64,000 nt of DNA. Source: Coniferiporia sulphurascens (taxonomy: Eukaryota > Basidiomycota > Agaricomycetes > Hymenochaetales > Hymenochaetaceae). The translations under genes were made by a program, and so were the position numbers. Positions 45,296 through 57,399 of the stretch are shown here, one piece after another. Position 1 is the first letter of the stretch, and each line of letters opens with the position of its first letter. The notes below the pieces were generated by a model, which was given only the letters and a program-made list of their open reading frames with translations, was not told where the DNA came from and made no database searches. The stretch is taken from positions 310,001 to 374,000 of the forward strand of contig NBBA01000019.1 of assembly GCA_002794785.1 (NCBI GenBank), given 5' to 3'.

Positions 45296-47389
45296 CTAAT
45301 CGTACTCCCTCCTAGAGATCTCAAAAAGCTTCGAAACCACTTCCTTCGAATGCTTCCTTAGTCCGTCATGGAACATCTGGTTTGTAACGAACTGCTCCGT
45401 TCCGCGCACCTTCGCTGCCGTCTCCTGCGCGAGATCAAAGTCGACATACATATCGTCAAAGTATCTAAAGAGTTTCGTTTATTTTAGCTATGCACACTGA
45501 AGAAACTGGAAATGTCTCGACTGAAACTTACGAAGCAGCGTTTACTTTGACTTCGTTCTTCGCCAACTGCTCCTCGTCGTACAGCTTTCCCCAGCCGTCA
45601 TATTTGGCAAGGAGGTTCGCAGCACCCTTAAGTGGACGGAGCGCAGCATGGTCATCGAACATGTCAGGGAAAATCTGGAGCGTAGGTCAGGTTCTGCTTA
45701 AATAAAAATGGCATCGGGGAACTGACCATTTCACCCGAGAAATAAACAGGTTCGGTAATGGCCTGTGATTTTGCCTGCCCCCAAGAGAATCGGTCATCTT
45801 TACTGAGGACACGAGAAGCACTCCAGTTTGACGCCCGGCTAGCCCAATCATCAGTTTCCATTTGAACGGCGGAAATAGCTCGTGCCTACTTTTGACAATA
45901 AATCGCCTCGTGCAGCACTGCATAGATTGGGTTTCCATCGTATGAGGATTCGTTCTGGATGGACTGCAGCATCTTGTACGATAGCTTCCCGAACATCTTG
46001 AGCTCACTCGCCGCGCGAAATACGAGCTCTTTCGTAATGAGTCCGTTTCAATGGCTATATGCGGGTATAATAGATGGAAAAATGCAAGGATAGTCATACC
46101 ATGTACTTCGTCGATGCCGTCTGCGTAATGCGAACTGCGTGAGCTTCCAAGCGTTGCATGAGCATCTGAACTTACTGCTCATGCCGAATTTTATCCCGAG
46201 CTGTAACCACCGATTGGGAGTAAGCCGGCCCCCGTTAGGAAGAGTAACCTCAGTTGAGTCAAGGTACGCAAGAATATCTCGAACGCGCTTGATGTCCTGA
46301 GGATACTTATCGTAATAAAGCTTGTTTCTCTTAGCCACTCTCACTGAATGTCGTCATATTAGTGTCCTTGCTGCTACATCTCGCTTGCAATGATATAAGG
46401 AACCTACACATCGTCTTTTCGTACACCGGGTCGGGACTGTCCACAATGGGAGCAAGACCTCCAGTAAGAAATACTTCTTTAAGGCCTCCGGGGAAGAAAG
46501 AGAGATAATTAAGGGCGCAGAAGCCACCGAAACTCTGCCCAAAAATAGACCATTTCTGTTTTATTGGATCTGTTTGATTAGAGAGGAGTTCTCTTCGAAT
46601 CTGCTCGCAGTCGCGGACTGCCGGTCATGACGCTTATTTCAGCAGTCTGTACACGGCGAAGAAAAAAATCAGTGTCTACCGATGTTATCTGCTCGGAAGT
46701 GCTTGAGGTAGTCTGCCTTTTCAGTATCCGATTTGTGCTCGAGTAATTCTGCGGAGACGGGCGTGCTTAGCCCTGTTCCTCGTTGATCCAGCCACAAAGT
46801 CTAGGTCGTAAGGTCAGGAAGTTCGGACGAGCATACGATATTATCGTACTTGGTATCCCCGTTCATGTATCTAGATTTCATTTGAAGGCAGTAAGCGTCG
46901 TCATTTTTGAATGTTTGAGACACCCCACTTCAGTTGCGAGGTTCCGTGCAGCGCCCAAACCTATTTCAAAGCCCGGGCCCCCTACAACAAGAGCGTTAGA
47001 ACAGAAATTCGGCTGAGATGACCAGGTGTATCGCGTACCTTGTAAGTATAGCACTTATGGAACGTGGATCAGCTACATTCCGGACTTCATCAACAAGTGG
47101 ATACTTACTGTAGGGAAGATCGGCCTCTTTCTGGGGTGTATCAGCCTTCTTCAGGGGGATCAGATTTCTTGCAAAGACGGATATTTTTTCTCCCTCAGGA
47201 TTTGAGTAGTCGAGCGGAAGGGAGAAGAACCGTTCTATGACTTTGACACCGTCTTCAAATTTGATATGCAGCTTGGAGTCAGAGCTGGCCCGGAAAAAGC
47301 CGCGTTTTGAATATTCTGTTATTGGGAAAAAGTACCTTTGACAGTGTACGTCTCCGACTGGTTCGTAATTGTGCTGGCCATCTGTGTCA
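45296..47389 (-). CDS. Prolyl iminopeptidase, serine peptidase family S33
   Basis: An alpha/beta hydrolase that releases N-terminal proline. The start MTQMASTITNQSETYTVKG (ATG at 47389; an alternative ATG is at 47380) is followed after an intron by DGVKVIERFFSLPLDYSNPE. FLQGGPGFE is the oxyanion HGGPG-type motif. The nucleophile elbow GQSFGGFCALNYLSFFPGGL and FLTGGLAPI are hallmarks of the family. The cap region has LYYDKYPQDIKRVRDILAYL and LPNGGRLTPNRWLQLG. The acid and His region reads EPVYFSGEMIFPDMFDD and EQFVTNQMFHDGLRKH (His near the end). The stop is TAG at 45296. About eight introns. No signal peptide, so cytosolic. Length (roughly 460-480 residues) suits the fungal enzyme. Confidence 0.88.
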
Positions 47390-47665
47390 TTCTACGACGA
47401 AATGTAGGACTCTGTGTCCTTGAGAAACGATAGATGATGGCGTATCTGCCAAAGATCCCACCGAGCGGCAGCCTGAGAGTGGGCCGCCCTGACCACATGG
47501 ATACTCGAACCAAGCGGCCCCGCTGTGTGACAGGATCATTATTTCTGTGACCGTGTCGATCCCATGTCCACGTGACCCGCTTCGCCTCGGGCTCGGAGAA
47601 CCGTGGACCGTGGTCATCACCTTCGAGTAAGTTACCACCATCTTCGACGACGGCGCGCGGCCACA
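47390..47665. promoter_or_regulatory. Divergent promoter, iminopeptidase and VanZ-like gene
   Basis: These 276 bp separate two outward-facing starts. GC-rich; no clear TATA box. Open frames on the minus strand here are spurious. Confidence 0.35.
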
Positions 47666-48769
47666 ATGTCTTCACCCCCTTCGATGGGCGCGTCAGTGGG
47701 GGCGCCTAAGAGGGGCTCGCATATATCTTCCAAGCGCATATTCCGCGCGATCATGCGCTCGTACAAATTCAAGGTGCCCAAGTACGACTTCCCTCTACGG
47801 CTTCGTCCAGTGAGCACCATCTAATCTTTTGAGGCTCATACTAATCCCATTCTTGGCATACACAGTGGTTCATACTATTCACAACGCTCATAATGCTAGT
47901 GCTCGCATTCCTCGGCTTTACTAACTTTGCGCGTTCACTCCCGCTCAACGACAAGATTCTTCATCTCGTGTGTTTGTGCCTGGCCACGACCGTCTTTTAC
48001 TTTATCTTCGACGTTGAAGAGTGCGCACGTCTCCCTCGAAAAACTCGGCCGTGGACTAACCTCTCTCAAGGGACGCACGACGCATATGGATCTGGCGTCA
48101 TGCACCGCTCATCCTTACCGCTATAATTTGCTTCTTTTTTGGGGGAATAATCAGCGAAGTTATTCAATCATTGCTTCCAGTTGAGCACACTACCGCGTTT
48201 CCTTTTCGCTTTCATCACTCAACGGGAGTGTCCAGTATAAGGAGTTCCAGATGGGGGATGTTGCTGTGAGTCTGCGAACTCTGTAACAACGCGTTTCAAG
48301 ATACACAGCTCATCGGTACTTATAAGGCAAACTTAATTGGTTCGGCCATCGGTCTTTGGTCAGCGTATTATTTGGAGAAATACTACCGGCATCGTAGAGA
48401 GGTTAGCAACTAAATTTCCGGTCGCTAACCACAGTCAACTTAATACGCGCATTACAGATTGCACGTCTGTACCGCCCAGTTTCGCTTGGCCCGGACGAAC
48501 TTACTAGCTCCGACGAAGAAGACGACGAACGGGGCACAATGCTTCTCCCTACTCATTACCCAAGAAGTCCGGTCGAACCGGTTAGTGCCTCAAAGTCAAA
48601 CAAAGACGGTCGAATCCGCCTAGGCGACGTCTGGGACGAGCGAGAAGAGCTATTTGGGATTGGAGATAGTGATGATGAAGAAACTATGTCACCCACTCTC
48701 GACATAAGCCCGCCATCGCCTCCGCCGCCGCAGCGGGCGGGACCAAAAATTGTCGTAACAAGCTCGTGA
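47666..48769 (+). CDS. VanZ-like domain membrane protein
   Basis: The start MSSPPSMGASVGAPKRGSHI leads to a basic stretch and YDFPLRLRP. Four hydrophobic segments follow: WFILFTTLIMLVLAFLGFTN, LHLVCLCLATTVFYFIFDV, PLILTAIICFFFGGIISEVI and NLIGSAIGLWSAYYLEKYY. LPLNDKILHLV and the GDVAANLIGS motif match the VanZ-like family, whose biochemical role is unknown in fungi. Introns use donors at the ends of PLRLRP, VEE, SLLP, GDVA and RRE; one small exon encodes YKEFQMGDVA. The C-terminal ~100 residues are acidic and Ser/Pro-rich (SSDEEDDERG, GDSDDEETMSP) and probably cytosolic. The stop is TGA at 48769. Confidence 0.8.
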
Positions 48770-48980
48770 AGCAGATAGGCCTTTCTTTATCCTTTTCGGG
48801 CTACAAGACATGGGCCGTAGGCATAATACATATTGCAGCTACTTGTACTCCTACTTATTATCATCCTGTAAAGTTGAAAGTGACACTGCATCTTGTTTCC
48901 CTGCACAATATCAATCCCCATCTTTAAGCGGGCGTGATCTATCCCATATTATATTCAGTAATGAGTATCTAAGTATAAAA

Positions 48981-51238
48981 TTACTTTTCCCCCTCCTTCT
49001 CTATCTCCTTTGTAAAATGCCCGGAAGGTCTCTCTGATGCATGAAATGCACTCCGCTGAAGTGCCTCCTCCAACTCCTCCACTATATCCTCTACTGTCGC
49101 AATCTCCCCCTCTCTCTTCTCTACAATTCTTTCCAAGCCACGACATGCTTCCTCCGGCGCCGCACACACCTGCTTGTCTAACACCCTCTCCAATCCATTC
49201 CGCAAATCTCTTTCTAAGCCCGCGCCAACCCGTCCAAAGTCGGCCCACCATGCGCGCCGCGCACGCTCCCAACGGCCGATAGCCCAGCGGACACCGGCAA
49301 GGGTCGCGAGTGCTGCACCGCCCACGGCGGTCGGAGCATCGAGCGTGTGCGCAAGCCACAATGCGTACGAGCCCAGAGAAGAGAACGAGGCGGAGAAGAA
49401 TGAAGCGAGGAGGAGGCGCTGCGCGGAGAGGTGCAGTGCGCGCGTGGCGTGTGCGAGCTGGGCAGTGCGTGCGTGAAGAGGGGTGAGAAGCGCGGAGGGG
49501 GCTATAGGAAACGACGGTGCAGTGGTGAACTGTGCGAGGGTATTGTGCAGGATGGAAGAACGGAAGGGCGGAGGGAGTGAGGAGAGGAAGGTGGTGGTGT
49601 GGGATGAGAGCGAGGACTGGAGCCTTGAGATACGGCCAGTGTGAAAGACGAGCTAAAATTCCGTGTCAATCTTTCTGGAGAAAGAAATGAAGGAGGGTGG
49701 ACGTACTATGTTCACGAACTCTTTGGCGTATGCTTGCTCAACCGCGCGGTCCACCCGCACACTCATATCGTCCACAGCCGATAGAAGCCTCCACCATTTT
49801 AACCTGTCCAACGTTGGTCTCACGTCCTTCTCTACCCTTTCTATACCTTTCGCAACCTTTCCCTTTTCCGCATCTCCTGGTGCATCCCCATTTCCACTTA
49901 GGACCTCTCCGAGCACTCTTTCCCTCTCCTCAAGTGCTCGCGAGCGCAGTGCGCTCACTGTCTCTCTCACATTACTTATTTCTTCCTTCGCCTCCTTTAA
50001 CACATTACGACCCACATCAGCCACGCCTTGTACAACTGTCTGCGCAGCGTCCGCACGTAGTCGTTTCTTCCCCTGCGTAATCGATTTCGCTAGCATGCGG
50101 TGCAGCACGGGAAGCTGTGCGCCGAGGATGTCATCTTGGTACTGTCTCACTGCGCGAGCGGAGCCAGCATCAGACCGTAGCGCAGAGAGCCCGCGGAGGG
50201 CGCGTCCCGCATCGGCGAAGAGAACGTTATGTTGAGAGCAGCCGTATGCGGCTGCCAGACGTTCACTTACGAGCTCCGCGCTCGGCGAAGCGGGATCGAG
50301 TGCGCAATCGAGAATTAAGACGGCATTTGGATTACGGAGCGCGGGCTCACGAGCAGGTGTGAAGGGATGCGTAATAAAGGGCGCACAAACCAGTATGGGA
50401 ATGTCCGAGGTGAGGAGGTGGACAAAGGACGAGGAGGCGCCGGCGTATGAGGGCGGGGGCAGTTCTTCAAGAACAATTGGATTTGCGAACCGTGCAAGGA
50501 AGGGCGAAGACAAAGACGTTGTACTTCCAGATGAGGATGGAGAGCCTGAATATCTATCAGGAGTGGAAATAAAGGTGTAAATAGATGTATCTGCTCCTAG
50601 GGAGACAGCCGCAGAAATACGCACTCAAACCGTTGTAGTTCTTTCATATTTTCGCGCCCGATAGTCTCGTGTCTGTCCTGCATGACACTACGTAGTGAAA
50701 CATCGGAAGAAAGGGGGTCGTCGAGGAGTGCGGTAACTAGATTGTGCGCAGAAGGCGATTCGTCGGGTCCATATACTAAGCGTAGACACTCAGTGGTCTC
50801 ATAAAAGACACACAACTTTCGAAAACTGAGAAACGTACAGGACACTCGGATCCTCCCTTCATCATCTTCCTCTGGCTGAAGCAGCGTTTCAGTAGCTGTG
50901 GCAAGGTGCTCAAGCTCGCCACTGCGCGCTCCGCCGCAATGAAGCCGCGCAAACGAAGACACAGCAGCTTGCGCCGTTCGCAGCACCTCCGCTTCTCCCG
51001 AAACCTTTTCACTGAGAGGAGACACGTTTATTGGGTTCTCATTCGTAGTGTCGGACAACGTCACTTTCGAATCTAGGCCGGAGTTGTGGCCAGAGCTTGC
51101 ATGCCGAACCAAGACCAAGACCTTTGTTCGCTGGCGAAGGGGCTGACCTCGGGCAAGGTGAAATGGACTTACACTACCCGTGCGCCGGGCTCGAATAGCG
51201 TTGCGTGTTGCTGCTGGCCATAACGCATGAGGAGGCAT
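48981..51238 (-). CDS. Mitochondrial protein, Mmc1-like (dynamin-like fold family)
   Basis: The N-terminus MPPHALWPAATRNAIRARRT with RQRTKVLVLVRHASSG is an Arg-rich mitochondrial presequence. Exons cover 51238-50830, ~50790-50640, 50600-49720 and ~49650-48981. The middle has QYQDDILGAQLPVLHRMLAK, then long helices (EERERVLGEVLSGNG and RVEKDVRPTLDRLKWWRLLS). Two hydrophobic C-terminal segments around AQRLLLASFFSASFSSLGSY and TAVGGAALATLAGVRWAIG suggest a helical hairpin in the inner membrane. PILVCAPFITHPF and NPNAVLILDCALD look like strands of a degenerate nucleotide-binding fold. I recall similar fungal proteins grouped as Mmc1, thought to have a dynamin-like fold without clear GTPase motifs. 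The name is tentative; the mitochondrial location is better supported. Confidence 0.65.
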
Positions 51239-51526
51239 ATACCGCCAGCCAAGTCAATCAAGCCAAAGCCGGAGTATGGTCGAAATCGGTGTCAAAGCTG
51301 GTCACGAAGTCACTCGCGCTGGAATCCGCTCGGACACAAAAATCTCACTTCACACCTAATCCCCTGCTGCAAGGACAACATTGGACATTCCGGACTCATT
51401 GTATGAGATAAGTGCGCTAGCGGGAAGAATGCTTGTATTATGCAACGAGAGCGGAGTAGAGTTATAGACAATGCAAAAATGCGACAATACATAGATCTAA
51501 AATGAGAAAGAAAGCGGAATTTGATA
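51239..51526. other. Intergenic region between Mmc1-like gene and TIM17
   Basis: This 288-bp stretch holds the Mmc1-like promoter and the TIM17 3' end; no other feature is seen. Confidence 0.4.
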
Positions 51527-52255
51527 TCATACAGGAGACGGGCTTGATGTCATGTTTTCCGGTACTGTGCCGCGAAGAAATAATGTTAGTGTACTTTGCA
51601 AGAAAAATAATGAAAGAATAGCGCACAAGGAGGAAGCGATTGTCGGTTGCCCTCGCTGAAAACCCTGTTAAGGAGCACACCCACACCCTCGAACACACCC
51701 AGGAGAATACTACACGCAATAGCAGATCCAAGTGCGGATCGGGGCCCGCCTGAAAAAGAGACAAACCCGTCAAATCAAACCATTCAAGCAAAGCTGCAAA
51801 AACGAATGCTCACTTCGTGCAGCCAAGCAACCCCCCGTCATGAAACCCGAGATGATCGCATTCCAAGCATCCTCTTTTTGTCTATAGCCCTTGACGGCAC
51901 AGTCGAAGGTGGAAAACATGCCACCCCAGACGCCGAAGTTACCGCCGGTGACGGGGGCACGAGCCTTGATGACGGACACTGCACCAATGAGGCGCTCACC
52001 CTGCAAGTCGTGAGCTTAATGGCGGTACGCACCGAGGATAAATACAACCCACCTTTGGCGAATTTCGAGCACCCTTGATACCGTGCCAGATACCACCTCC
52101 GATGGCGCCCATGGCAAACGCACCACCAAAGTCGTTGAGGATAACCCATGGGCTGTTTTTACAAATGAAAATAAAACAACTAGTTAACGTCGACCTAGAA
52201 GCAAGTATAGGCTCGAAGCTTACCAGGGATCGCGCGTGTGGTCGGCGTGGGCCAT
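51527..52255 (-). CDS. TIM17: Mitochondrial import inner membrane translocase subunit Tim17
   Basis: Five exons (52224-52255, 52053-52152, 51814-52000, 51627-51749, 51527-51564) give 159 residues, the normal size. Tim17 is a core part of the TIM23 presequence translocase. The N-terminus [20 protein letters not shown] has the conserved acidic Asp in the N-terminal segment. Four hydrophobic segments follow: [55 protein letters not shown] and [20 protein letters not shown]. GxxxG packing motifs and the paired cysteines (FDCAV and GGCLA) of Tim17 are present. The family ending LPPLPE is formed across the last intron. It is divergent from the zf-4CXXC gene. Confidence 0.95.
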
Positions 52256-52455
52256 GTTGGTCGATGTGCGCTGGACAGTCGGGGCTCGGCTGAGTGTGCG
52301 TGACCGAAATTTTGGACACTTCAGGGGCGGTCTGCACGTGATGCGTCGCGTTACGTTGTTCATTAAATTGTTAGCACGCGTCTGCTACAACAACTTCAAC
52401 CACAACCACTGTCATCTTCAGGCGGTTCGTCCTTTAGTTTGCAGGTCATATAACT
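52256..52455. promoter_or_regulatory. Divergent promoter, TIM17 and zf-4CXXC_R1 gene
   Basis: Only 200 bp separate the two outward-facing start codons. A CAACAACTTCAACCACAACC leader lies just upstream of the zinc-finger gene. No clear TATA box. Confidence 0.4.
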
Positions 52456-55286
52456 ATGTCGGCTAAGTCGACGCCAACGCCGCTACTCTCTGGCCGCAAG
52501 CGCCATCTGCAAATGGTCGTCGAGATCCCGCCCTCGCCGTTTCACCAAACGCCTGCGCTTCGATCTGCACTTTCTGGAACACCCATTTCCAAATCCCAGC
52601 ACGCATCAACGCCAACAGTCGCCTCCAGGAATATACCCAACCTCTCACATGCATCCGTTTCCAAGTCTCTAAAGCGCAAACTTGATGTTTTTGTCGAGAT
52701 CCCTTCACCTCTGTTCCCCGCGGTATCCGTCCCCCGTCCTGAGCTTGCTAGTACGGGTGCTGGCTCTGTACGACGGAAGCTTCAAGTTCTTGTCGAGATT
52801 CCACCGTCCCCCCTGCATTCTGCTCGTATGAGCGAAGCCTTCAGCAGGCGGCTTGGTATAGGGATGAAGGGGAGTCCGCTTTCCTCAAAGGCGCTCAATT
52901 CGAACACAAACGTAAATCCTGAAGTCCCAATAAAGAAACCCAGGCTCGTCGATGCAACTAGGAAGGGAAAGTATGAAGGGGGAGCCGATTCGACAGAAAT
53001 ATTTCCCAATGGCTATTTTAATTGTCACCAATGCCGAAGGAAACTTGACAACCTTAGTAAGTTTGTTTGCACAATAGAACAGGGCCAGATGTCCTGCGTT
53101 TTTCTCCTTTCAAAACTTCAAGAGAAAGATTGGCCCGTAAAATGACATAGGCCGCCTCAGTGCATATACTCAGGGTCTCAGGGTATCCCGATTGATAAAG
53201 AATATCTGACAGTCCCCCCTACGTGCCCTTACTGCATCCATGCTATCTCTAACTTTCTGTGACACATGTATACAAATATTGATTTCATTAATTTCCAGTG
53301 GGTCTGCGGTGCACAGTCGCGATCAATAGACGGTGTAAAGTCACATACTGCAATCGGTGCATCAAGAACCGTTACGGACAAGATGCCGAAGTTATTCGGA
53401 GACGTGGTGTCGTGGCGCCGAGCAACAAACATGTGGCTGACGATGCCTACATTTGGACGTTCGTATTTTTCACATGCATATTTTTCGAAAATATGTTCAT
53501 GGATGGTGTACAGATGCCCCAGATGCGCAGACAAGTGCAATTGCTGTAGGTGTCGAAAGGCGAAGGGTCTAGAGCCCACGGGGTGAGATTGTTTGAATAT
53601 GGTAAAAGTGATTAAGTTGATAATTTCGGTTTTATATGCCTATAGGAAGTTAGCCGTCCGCGAGTCAGGTTTAAACGCTGATAGTAAACTTGGCATTTGG
53701 CGAACGTTATCCAAAAATGCCGGGACAGCCGATTCGTTAGCGGTTTTAATTCCCACCGGGCCTGTGCAAATGGTTACAAGGCTAGAGCCAGGAATCAAGC
53801 CGCGCATAGCACGTCCAAAGAAAGTGATACGCGGGCCAAAATGGTGCCCAGTGCCTACGATACTGGACCGCTCACAAGTGGAAGACCGGCTATCCGTGAG
53901 TGTTTATATTCTTGTCCCTCAATTATATAGCACGCTAAATCTGACTTCATTCTGCGTCGCTAGCTACGAGAGTTTCTTTTACGTTTCTCACCGCTGATGA
54001 ATATCAGTACAGCTCACCTCGAAAGTTTGGACATTTTTGATAGCCTGAGCGATGCATGTGCGAAGGCACTCACGATTAACTTACTGGACTTGATTGCCGC
54101 TGATGTAGAGCCGGAAGAACAGAAGGTAGACGAGTTTCCTTTATTCGGGACACCCTGAATCTAATAAAGGAACTGTAAATTTCAGATCATTAAGGAAGCA
54201 CTTAGGAGGATCGGCAGCTCCGGCTCGGGTCCGGGAATGCTGTGGGCGAATATAGACGCCCTACGCAAGGCGCTTCCACATTCTACCCTTCCTGTGTCAA
54301 TCTCCGAACCTGGACCACTCTCTTCATTTATTGAACCCGAGTCTGAGCCTGAGCTCGAGCCCAAGCCTCAGCGCACGAGTTCGCGAATCAAAACTCGCGG
54401 TACATCGGCGTCCGCCAGCTCTACTCCCGACCTGATAGTAGATCCCTCCGTGAAAAACGCAATGCAACTTGTCCCACCGCTTCTCTCGCTGTGCGAGTGT
54501 GTGCTGCAAGGCGCATCCGCACGTTTGGAGCTTGGAAACGGCCTCACAGATGCACGGGAGATAAGCCGTACGTACTATACGAAGGCACGCGAAGAAAACG
54601 AGAGATGGGCAGCGGAGAAAGCTAAGATGACGCACACAGAGGATAAGGAGAATGGCCATGCAAAAGCTGGGAAAGAGAAGGAGAAGGCGAAGGATTTTGT
54701 CAAAGACGATGCGTACCGCGCGGCCTACAAAGCACATAATGAATTCCTCGCATCACTTGACCATGTGCATACACTTGCGCTGCAGGCCGCCGCATCACGG
54801 TTCGCACCCCTAGGACGTGACGCACAAGGACGTTTGTACTACGCAGCGTCGGCTCACCGGAGGGTAGGGAAGCGCAGCAAGGTGCCTTCGGAAGAGGAGC
54901 GGGCAGGGCTTAGCAAATGGGGGTGGTTCCTTGCCGTGTGGGGCCGAGGGGGCACGGAAGCCAGTCAGGAAGAACGATGGTGGGGCTTCAGCGACCCTAG
55001 CGAGATCAAACAACTCGTGAAATGGATCACAGCGACAGAAGGACTAGATGTGAAAGACACCAACACCGGGACACCTTTCGCGAATCTGGTTGAGAAGAGC
55101 GGTAATGCCAACTCTTTAGCAGCGGGAACCAACTTAGACGGGGATTTCGTCGTTGGCAGCTCGGAGTCCGACTTGGTCGGTGCAGGTCGGACGGTTACGC
55201 GCGGCGAGTTGAAGACGCTTGTAAAAGGCCTGAACGAATATGCAGAGCTACTTGCCTGGCGCATCGAAGGAGGGGTGGAACCTTGA
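52456..55286 (+). CDS. zf-4CXXC_R1 zinc-finger chromatin protein
   Basis: The N-terminal ~150 residues carry three copies of a V-x-VEIP-S/P-P motif: LQMVVEIPPSPFH, LDVFVEIPSPLFP and LQVLVEIPPSPLH. The cysteine-rich domain begins FPNGYFNCHQCRRKLD, continues after an intron with LRCTVAINRRCKVTYCNRC and IKNRYG, and ends with CPRCADKCNCCRCRKAKGLE, the 4CXXC_R1 pattern seen in Cdca7/monoamine-oxidase-repressor R1 proteins. Cdca7 relatives help chromatin remodelling and DNA methylation. A long helical region follows, and SRFAPLGRDAQGRLYYAASA resembles a WHIM-type motif. The C-terminus has GELKTLVKGLNEYAELLAWR. Introns lie at ~53057-53299 (unusually long, may hide a small exon), 53457-53511, 53583-53645, ~53895-53964 and ~54126-54184. 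Nuclear function in chromatin is likely; the precise role is unknown. Confidence 0.82.
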
Positions 55287-55638
55287 ACTGAACCCACGAT
55301 TCGCTATAACCAATTTAACGGGAGTAACTTAAAGCCTGATGCATACTTGCTTAGAGGAACGAGTTGGATGGTTATGAGTTAAGGTATAATTTGATGTTGT
55401 ATATTCTTTTTTTCGGGGGGCTTCGCTTCTCTATTTGAATAGCTGTTTTACTACTCCATACCCCAAGCTAATCTGACTTATTTCATTTGTTCCAACTTTG
55501 TGTGAGGGGTTGAGGTGTGCTTCGCCCACCCCTTTCAATGGGGAGTACGCAACATTTGCGCCATGCACATCTTTCCCATTTATGTCACCCGAAGTTTCTG
55601 ACTAAAACACTTCCAATTCTACAGCACGTCCTCAGCCC
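55287..55638. other. Convergent intergenic spacer, nothing recognised
   Basis: This 352-bp stretch separates the 3' ends of the zinc-finger gene and lectin 3. I see no gene or repeat. Confidence 0.4.
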
Positions 55639-56379
55639 TTACCCAACTGAACGAGTGGTGACCACCGTCGTAGTCGTGATTGTCGTCGTCGTCCTCCCCG
55701 GTCCAGAGTTCGTGATTGCTCTGGGATCTGTCAAATCGCTGCAAGGAATGCGTTCCAAACGCCACAACTGATTCTGATTGTTTTCCACTCTTTCGCATAT
55801 ACGTACCTGGTAATGGCGGACACATAATTTCAGGGTCACATAGAAAGTGGGGATGAGTTTGAGACTAATACAAACCGGAGTCCTCGGTGCCGAGCTTCCA
55901 CCCCAAAGGTCCACAGAGGCAATTCCGTTTGGCCATTGTATCCTGCCATACCAAATGCACGTAGGATGAAACAGGATGTCCATACTAAGACTTCAATGCG
56001 CTTGTGCAAAAGAATACCAAGGATGGCTTACTTAAAAACATCTTCAGCCTCGCCTGGCTCGTGCTGCATAGTCCAAGGAGTGGGATAGTTGGTCACAATG
56101 AGGGATGTCCCGTTCACGAGGTTTTCAAAGGACAGGTACCCTCCAGAGCGTACGTTACAAATGGAATATCCACTTCCAAGGAATTCGAGCGTCCACTGCT
56201 CGTATATTATTGAAGTTTAAGAGGCGGCCTAAGGATTTTGGGAATTCTGAGCGCACCTGCTGGTTCTCGCGTCCGTGCCTATTCTGTCCAACTACGCTCC
56301 TGTTATCATAGTCGGCCAATTCTAGCACTGTTCCGGTGCGGGTATTGGAAATTATGTATGTTCCTCGTTCTGTAGACAT
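55639..56379 (-). CDS. Ricin B-type (beta-trefoil) lectin with Thr-rich tail, copy 3
   Basis: Four exons (56257-56379, 56032-56195, 55876-55942, 55639-55806) give 173 residues with the same intron layout as the lectins at 28.6 and 30.2 kb. The text runs STERGTYIISNTRTGTVLEL, NRSVVG, ENQQ|WTLEFLGSGYSICNVRS, IQWPNGIASVDLWGG and NQLWRLERIPCSDLTD. The Thr-rich tail is shorter (TTTTITTTTVVTTRSVG). It is more diverged than copies 1 and 2 are from each other, so it is an older paralogue. No signal peptide; probably a cytosolic glycan-binding protein. It is separated by 1 kb from foldback copy 2. Sugar specificity cannot be read from the sequence. Confidence 0.8.
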
Positions 56380-57329
56380 AGTGGCTTTCTGCGCTTATAG
56401 GCTGTAAGAAACGAGGCTCGGGCGGTTTCTCAAACGTTGTAGGGTTGGAGACCTTATATACGGATTACCTTCGATTCACATTACCCTTCCTTCTGGGGGG
56501 TCGATTGGGGTCGTCATGCCTCGGTGCGTTCATTGCAGATTTAATATCATCTACCAAGACGTCATTCGAAGTTCGAATCAATATTGAGTTCCTTCCAGAA
56601 GCTATGCTACCATATCTTCATTGTGTTTGGTTCTGTAATCTGGTCTTGAATGAATGCAAGATGCTTTAATCAATTTGGCGAAGTGCGATCACTCGTCACC
56701 GCTTCTATCTTCTTAAAATACTTTTTTCTACCATTTTATCGGCGTCTATCGGTTCCCACGTTGATAGTCATCGAATGGCTCTACCGTTCTACAGCATTCT
56801 TCAATGTCACTTTAGTAGGTTGTCTTCCATGACGTACAGTATATACAAACTATACTCGCCGACGATGGATGTAAAAACAAATTGCACAACTTGTAGCAAT
56901 TTATGGAGCAAATCGGACGATACATATTGAATACGAGTGGCCAAATCTCAGGCTACCAGGACACTGACAGTAATGAGAGACGTATGTTATACTATTCAGT
57001 GATTACAGCTAGGTTCAGTTGGTTTAAGGCCATAGTAATATGATTACATGAATCATTATCCTGGTGTATCTCACGTAACCACGCCCACCGTGACGCATAC
57101 ACAGCCGGACTATTGTATGCGTACAAATTGGACTTGTCAACTGGCGCAACGTATAGTACACTTCGAGAAGCAGTATCTCATCGTTCGAGACTTCAAGATT
57201 ACTATGCCAGTGCTCATATACATTAGGTTACAAGAAGACATATAATGACATTCTCCAAGGCGTTCCCCTGCGTCAATATTCCAGAAAAGTGAAGGCACTA
57301 GAAATAAGGGTTTAAGAAAAAGTCGTAAT
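56380..57329. other. Lectin 3 upstream region, nothing else recognised
   Basis: About 950 bp of AT-rich DNA leading to the foldback element. Short open frames here have no recognisable features. Confidence 0.35.
56453..56460 (-). promoter_or_regulatory. TATA box of lectin 3
   Basis: TATATAAG on the minus strand lies about 74-81 bp upstream of the ATG at 56379. It differs from the ATTAAA block of lectins 1 and 2. Confidence 0.5.
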
Positions 57330-57399
57330 GCCCGAAAATAAAAAAGACTACCAATGCGTCACACTATACTCAGAGAATAAAGCTCCCCGGGTCCCGGAC

